A stretch of DNA of 64,000 nt, taken from positions 67,247 through 131,246 of the forward strand of contig DIPM01000035.1 of assembly GCA_002427105.1 (NCBI GenBank). The letters are read 5' to 3'. This document shows positions 60,743-64,000 of this stretch, piece by piece. Positions within the stretch are counted from its first letter, which is position 1. Each line of letters starts with the position of its first letter. The position numbers and the translations under genes are program-made. This DNA comes from Marinilabiliaceae bacterium UBA5488. Its GTDB lineage: Bacteria > Bacteroidota > Bacteroidia > Bacteroidales > Marinilabiliaceae. The notes beneath the pieces are model-generated. The model saw only the letters and a list, made by a program, of their open reading frames with translations. It did not search any database and had not been told where the DNA came from.

Positions 60743-63358
60743 ATGTCATCACAAAGCCATATAGTACAAACCCCCCTTATGAAGCAGTATTTTGGGATAA
60801 AGAAGAAATATCCTGACGCAATACTGCTTTTCAGAGTGGGCGATTTTTATGAAACATTTTCAGATGATGCCATAAAGGTCTCAGGAATTTTGGGGATTAC
60901 GCTTACCAAGCGCGCAAATGGTGCCGCCAGCTCGGTAGAGTTGGCGGGATTTCCCCACCATGCGCTCGACACTTACCTTCCCAAGCTGGTGAGGGCAGGT
61001 GAACGAGTAGCAGTATGCGACCAGCTGGAAGACCCAAAGATGACAAAGACCATTGTAAAACGAGGGGTTACAGAGCTTGTGACACCGGGGGTTTCTATTA
61101 ACGACAATATTCTTAATCATAACGAGAATAATTTCCTGGCCGCGGTTCATCTGGACGGTAATTTTGGGGGAGTAGCCTTTCTGGATATTTCCACCGGTGA
61201 GTTTTTAACTGCTGAAGGCAGCTTAGAACATGTTGAGAAATTGGTGTCAGGCTTTAAGCCCAAAGAGCTTCTTTACGAAAAAGCCAAACGAAAGCAGTTT
61301 AACGAAGTCTTTGGAACGCTGCATTATAGTTATCCCCTTGAGGATTGGGTTTTTACTGCCGATTCGGCCGGCGACAGGTTGCTTAAGCATTTTGAAACCA
61401 AATCGCTGAAAGGCTTTGGAGTTGATGGAATGAAACTGGGTATTATTGCCTCAGGTGCAATATTGCAGTATCTGGATCTTACTCAGCATCATCAAATTTC
61501 ACATATTAATCGTCTTTCTCGGATTGAAGAGGAGAAATACGTGTGGTTGGATAAGTTTACTGTCAGAAACCTTGAACTGTTTCAATCAAATAGCGAGGGC
61601 GGACATTCCCTGATTGATGTGGTTGACCACTCCATCACTCCTATGGGAAGCAGGATGCTTAAGCGCTGGATAGCATTGCCCCTGAAGGATGTTCGACCCA
61701 TAAAAGACCGCCAGTCGGTGGTCGAATATTTTTTCAAGTCGCCATCCTTGAAGGATGATTTGGAAAGGCATCTTCGACCGGTAGGAGATTTAGAACGACT
61801 GGTTTCTAAAATAGCTACAGGCAGGCTTAGCCCGCGCGAAATGATGCAACTCAGGCATGCCCTCTACAATATTGGTCCGATCAAGCATCTGTGTTTGGCT
61901 GCCGATAACGAGGTCTTGCATCAGTTGGGAGAACAGTTGAACGAGTGTCAGTCAATTCGGGATAAGATAGAACGCGAGGTAGAGCCGGAGCCGCCCGCCC
62001 AGATTGGCAAAGGAATGGTGATTCGTCGGGGAGTGTCTGAAGAGCTTGATAAGTTGCGCGATATTGCATTTTCGGGTAAGGATTATCTGGCAAGGCTACA
62101 GCAAAAAGAGAGTGAGCGTACGTCAATTCCCTCGTTAAAGATAGCTTTCAACAATGTGTTCGGATATTATATTGAAGTCCGCAATACGCACAAAGACAAA
62201 GTGCCGGCCGACTGGATTCGTAAGCAAACTCTGGTAAGTGCCGAGCGCTATATAACTGAAGAGTTAAAGGAATACGAAAGTAAGATCTTGGGAGCGGAGG
62301 AGCGTATTTTGTCAATTGAGGCTGAGGTGTTTATGCAGCTTGTGAATACTGTGGCGGGCTTTATTCCTGCTATTCAGGTCAACGCCGGTTTGCTGGCAAA
62401 GCTCGATTGCCTGATAGGCTTTTCGGTGTTAGCGCGTGAGAACCTCTATGTCAGACCCGTTATAGATGACAGTGATGTGCTCGACATAAAGGCCGGCCGT
62501 CATCCTGTGATTGAAACGCAGATGACTCCCGGAGAGTCTTATATCCCAAATGATCTCTATTTAGATACGGAAAAGCAACAAATTATTATTATTACCGGTC
62601 CCAATATGGCGGGTAAGAGTGCCCTCTTGCGACAAACAGCCCTGATTGTGCTGCTGGCCCAGATAGGTAGCTTTGTGCCTGCCGACAGCGCCCGAATTGG
62701 CGTGGTGGATAAAATATTTACCAGAGTAGGAGCCTCGGATAATATCTCTCAGGGCGAATCAACCTTTATGGTCGAGATGAATGAGGCTGCAAGTATTTTG
62801 AATAATCTTTCAGATCGCAGTTTGGTGCTTTTTGATGAGCTTGGGCGCGGCACAAGCACCTACGACGGTATTTCGATAGCCTGGAGCATCGTTGAGTATA
62901 TTCACGAAAACAATAAGGGAAAGGCCAAAACGCTTTTTGCCACCCATTATCATGAGCTTAACGAGATGGCCAGGAGTTACAAACGATGCAAAAACTTCAA
63001 TGTTTCGGTCAAAGAAGTTGATAATAAGGTGATGTTTTTACGCAAGTTAGTTGAAGGCGGCAGTAATCACAGCTTTGGTATCTATGTGGCACGCATGGCC
63101 GGTATGCCTAAAAGTGTGGTTAAACGTGCTGATGATATACTCAAGGAACTTGAAGGCGCACAGAGCAAGGGCAAGCTGACAAAGCCCGTGGGCGAGCTTG
63201 CTCAGCAGAGGGAAGGATTTCAGCTTAGCTTCTTTCAACTGGACGATCCTGTTTTACGTCAGATTAGGGATTCAATAGCCGGTTTGGATATCAATAACTT
63301 AACCCCGATGGAGGCTTTGAATCAGCTCAACGAGATAAAGAAGATTGCAGGTCTCTAG
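60743..63358 (+). CDS. mutS: DNA mismatch repair protein MutS
   Basis: 871 residues, normal MutS length. Mismatch-binding FxE is present (Phe35, Glu37 in GDFYETF). Walker A GPNMAGKS (619-626), then DELGRGTSTYDG and THYHEL complete the ATPase. It recognises mismatches and recruits MutL. The gene is followed by a long noncoding block. Confidence 0.98.
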   Translation: MSSQSHIVQTPLMKQYFGIKKKYPDAILLFRVGDFYETFSDDAIKVSGILGITLTKRANGAASSVELAGFPHHALDTYLPKLVRAGERVAVCDQLEDPKMTKTIVKRGVTELVTPGVSINDNILNHNENNFLAAVHLDGNFGGVAFLDISTGEFLTAEGSLEHVEKLVSGFKPKELLYEKAKRKQFNEVFGTLHYSYPLEDWVFTADSAGDRLLKHFETKSLKGFGVDGMKLGIIASGAILQYLDLTQHHQISHINRLSRIEEEKYVWLDKFTVRNLELFQSNSEGGHSLIDVVDHSITPMGSRMLKRWIALPLKDVRPIKDRQSVVEYFFKSPSLKDDLERHLRPVGDLERLVSKIATGRLSPREMMQLRHALYNIGPIKHLCLAADNEVLHQLGEQLNECQSIRDKIEREVEPEPPAQIGKGMVIRRGVSEELDKLRDIAFSGKDYLARLQQKESERTSIPSLKIAFNNVFGYYIEVRNTHKDKVPADWIRKQTLVSAERYITEELKEYESKILGAEERILSIEAEVFMQLVNTVAGFIPAIQVNAGLLAKLDCLIGFSVLARENLYVRPVIDDSDVLDIKAGRHPVIETQMTPGESYIPNDLYLDTEKQQIIIITGPNMAGKSALLRQTALIVLLAQIGSFVPADSARIGVVDKIFTRVGASDNISQGESTFMVEMNEAASILNNLSDRSLVLFDELGRGTSTYDGISIAWSIVEYIHENNKGKAKTLFATHYHELNEMARSYKRCKNFNVSVKEVDNKVMFLRKLVEGGSNHSFGIYVARMAGMPKSVVKRADDILKELEGAQSKGKLTKPVGELAQQREGFQLSFFQLDDPVLRQIRDSIAGLDINNLTPMEALNQLNEIKKIAGL

Positions 63359-63388
63359 CCTCTTTGCCTTATCCTGAACGGTAATTTT

Positions 63389-63813
63389 GACCTAAAATTC
63401 CGGCGATTTTTAGGTCCATAGGGCGCTGTTCCGGAGCGCACAGTGCTACCGTGGGCTTCACACACGCATATTTAAAGATAGCCCCTTCGGAGCACCGGAA
63501 GGCGTTTCCATGGTTTCCTATTGCTCTCTTGCTTCAGGTGTTGATTGAAAAGCGCTAACAAGGATAAGAGGTGACTATCCCTGCCGCAAAGCGGCTTAAT
63601 CTCAATAACAGTGGGTCTCAACCCACGAAAAGCAAACAAGACAGGTCAGCTCCGGGAGGGGTTGAACAAAAGTGCAGTTCAACAACAATCAAGGCTTTAG
63701 CCAAAATATAGCCATTAGGATAGGATAAATCCCGTTCCAATTCGGAGTTACTTTAATTATATGCTTTGTGATAGAAACTGAATTGCTGCTTTTTTTAGCG
63801 TAATCGCTAAAAA
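63389..63813. repeat. Cluster of short palindromes, REP-like
   Basis: Distinct perfect hairpins: GACCTAAAA/TTTTAGGTC (63389-63416), GCCGC/GCGGC (63583-63595), GTGGGT/ACCCAC (63611-63626), GTTGAAC/GTTCAAC (63661-63683), GGCT/AGCC (63693-63702) and TTTTTAGCG/CGCTAAAAA (63792-63813). Imperfect ones lie near 63420-63445 and 63480-63505. Confidence 0.7.
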
Positions 63814-63876
63814 GTAATAGTACCGGACATTAGTGTCTTTTAGCAGAATATTTTTGTCTGTTTTTGTCATTTTCTA

Positions 63877-63907
63877 TTTGTAGTAATGAAAAAAGAGTTT
63901 ATATTTG
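63877..63907 (+). promoter_or_regulatory. Promoter of the terminal tRNA gene
   Basis: -33 TTTG (63877-63880), 19-bp spacer and -7 TATATTTG (63900-63907), full consensus, 67 bp before the tRNA. Confidence 0.82.
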
Positions 63908-63974
63908 CAGCCGTAATCAAAACTTCAAAGGCTCTTGAAAGAGTGATGAGAGTAGAGATTTTATAATAAGTATT

Positions 63975-64000
63975 GCGGAAATAGCTCAGTTGGTAGAGCA
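63975..64000 (+). tRNA. tRNA gene, 5' part only, probably tRNA-Gly
   Basis: GCGGAAA acceptor strand, then TA and D-arm GCTCAGTTGGTAGAGC, cut by the window end. The acceptor resembles bacterial tRNA-Gly(GCC), but the anticodon is outside the window, so identity is a guess. Confidence 0.75.

Larger units (their letters stand above)
63359..63974. other. 615-bp noncoding region after mutS
   Basis: No supported gene in any frame. From 63389 to 63813 it is packed with short inverted repeats (separate entry), and the last 100 bases hold the promoter for the tRNA that runs off the window end. Confidence 0.75.

Noticed and set aside
63359..63974. CRISPR array or eroded gene after mutS
   Set aside because: The hairpins are all different and unevenly spaced, and no frame is sustained.

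Overview
The window comes from a Bacteroidota chromosome, most likely Bacteroidales or Marinilabiliales. The evidence is type IX secretion (T9SS) and gliding genes, a complete Na+-NQR operon, a fused SecDF, and repeated matches to the Bacteroidota promoter -7 element TAnnTTTG. Shine-Dalgarno sites are largely absent. It is dense core-genome sequence; no phage, insertion sequence, CRISPR array or rRNA was seen. Assignment below phylum is inference.

Layout. 1-8.6 kb: 3' part of a giant SprB-like surface adhesin (19 repeats of about 83 residues, then PKD domains and a T9SS sorting domain) and its PorP/SprF partner. 8.7-12.9 kb: an OmpH/Skp-like protein, a cytosolic glycosyltransferase, a DivIC/FtsB-like divisome protein and a T9SS plug-domain protein (DUF5103). 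13.0-20.2 kb: nqrABCDEF, apbE and, on the opposite strand, a tiny Cys-rich membrane protein that resembles the NQR maturation factor NqrM. 20.2-28.7 kb: sodium/solute symporter, recR, small hypotheticals, a LemA-TPM-TPM set, and a minus-strand cluster of M23 peptidase, MerR regulator, Nif3-like and zinc-ribbon proteins. 28.9-33.6 kb: alaS, a CapA-like protein, a cold-shock protein and ispF.

33.6-41.6 kb: the T9SS/gliding genes porV and porU, divergent from gldJ, then murF. 41.6-46.4 kb: minus-strand envelope genes (glycosyltransferase, LpxL-like acyltransferase, inositol monophosphatase), a HicBA toxin-antitoxin pair and a PIN-PhoH ATPase. 46.5-48.9 kb: folC, two identical tRNA-Val genes and rex. 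48.9-55.1 kb: a histidine kinase and sigma-54 response regulator, divergent from an ABC ATPase with degenerate catalytic motifs and its FtsX-like permease. 55.2-64 kb: secDF, tatA, a LolD-like ATPase, a TIGR02757 protein, a 56-residue membrane protein, mutS, a hairpin-rich noncoding block, and the first 26 bases of a tRNA, probably Gly.

How the genes fit together. Four separate loci serve T9SS and surface adhesion: adhesin plus PorP/SprF, plug protein, PorV/PorU, and GldJ. SecDF and TatA supply export across the inner membrane, and OmpH, LolD, CapA, the acyltransferase and the M23 peptidase serve the envelope. NQR creates a sodium gradient that the adjacent symporter could use. The points most worth checking are the NqrM-like protein, the degenerate ABC ATPase beside a sigma-54 two-component pair, the palindrome at 44.4 kb and the hairpin cluster near 63.4-63.8 kb.
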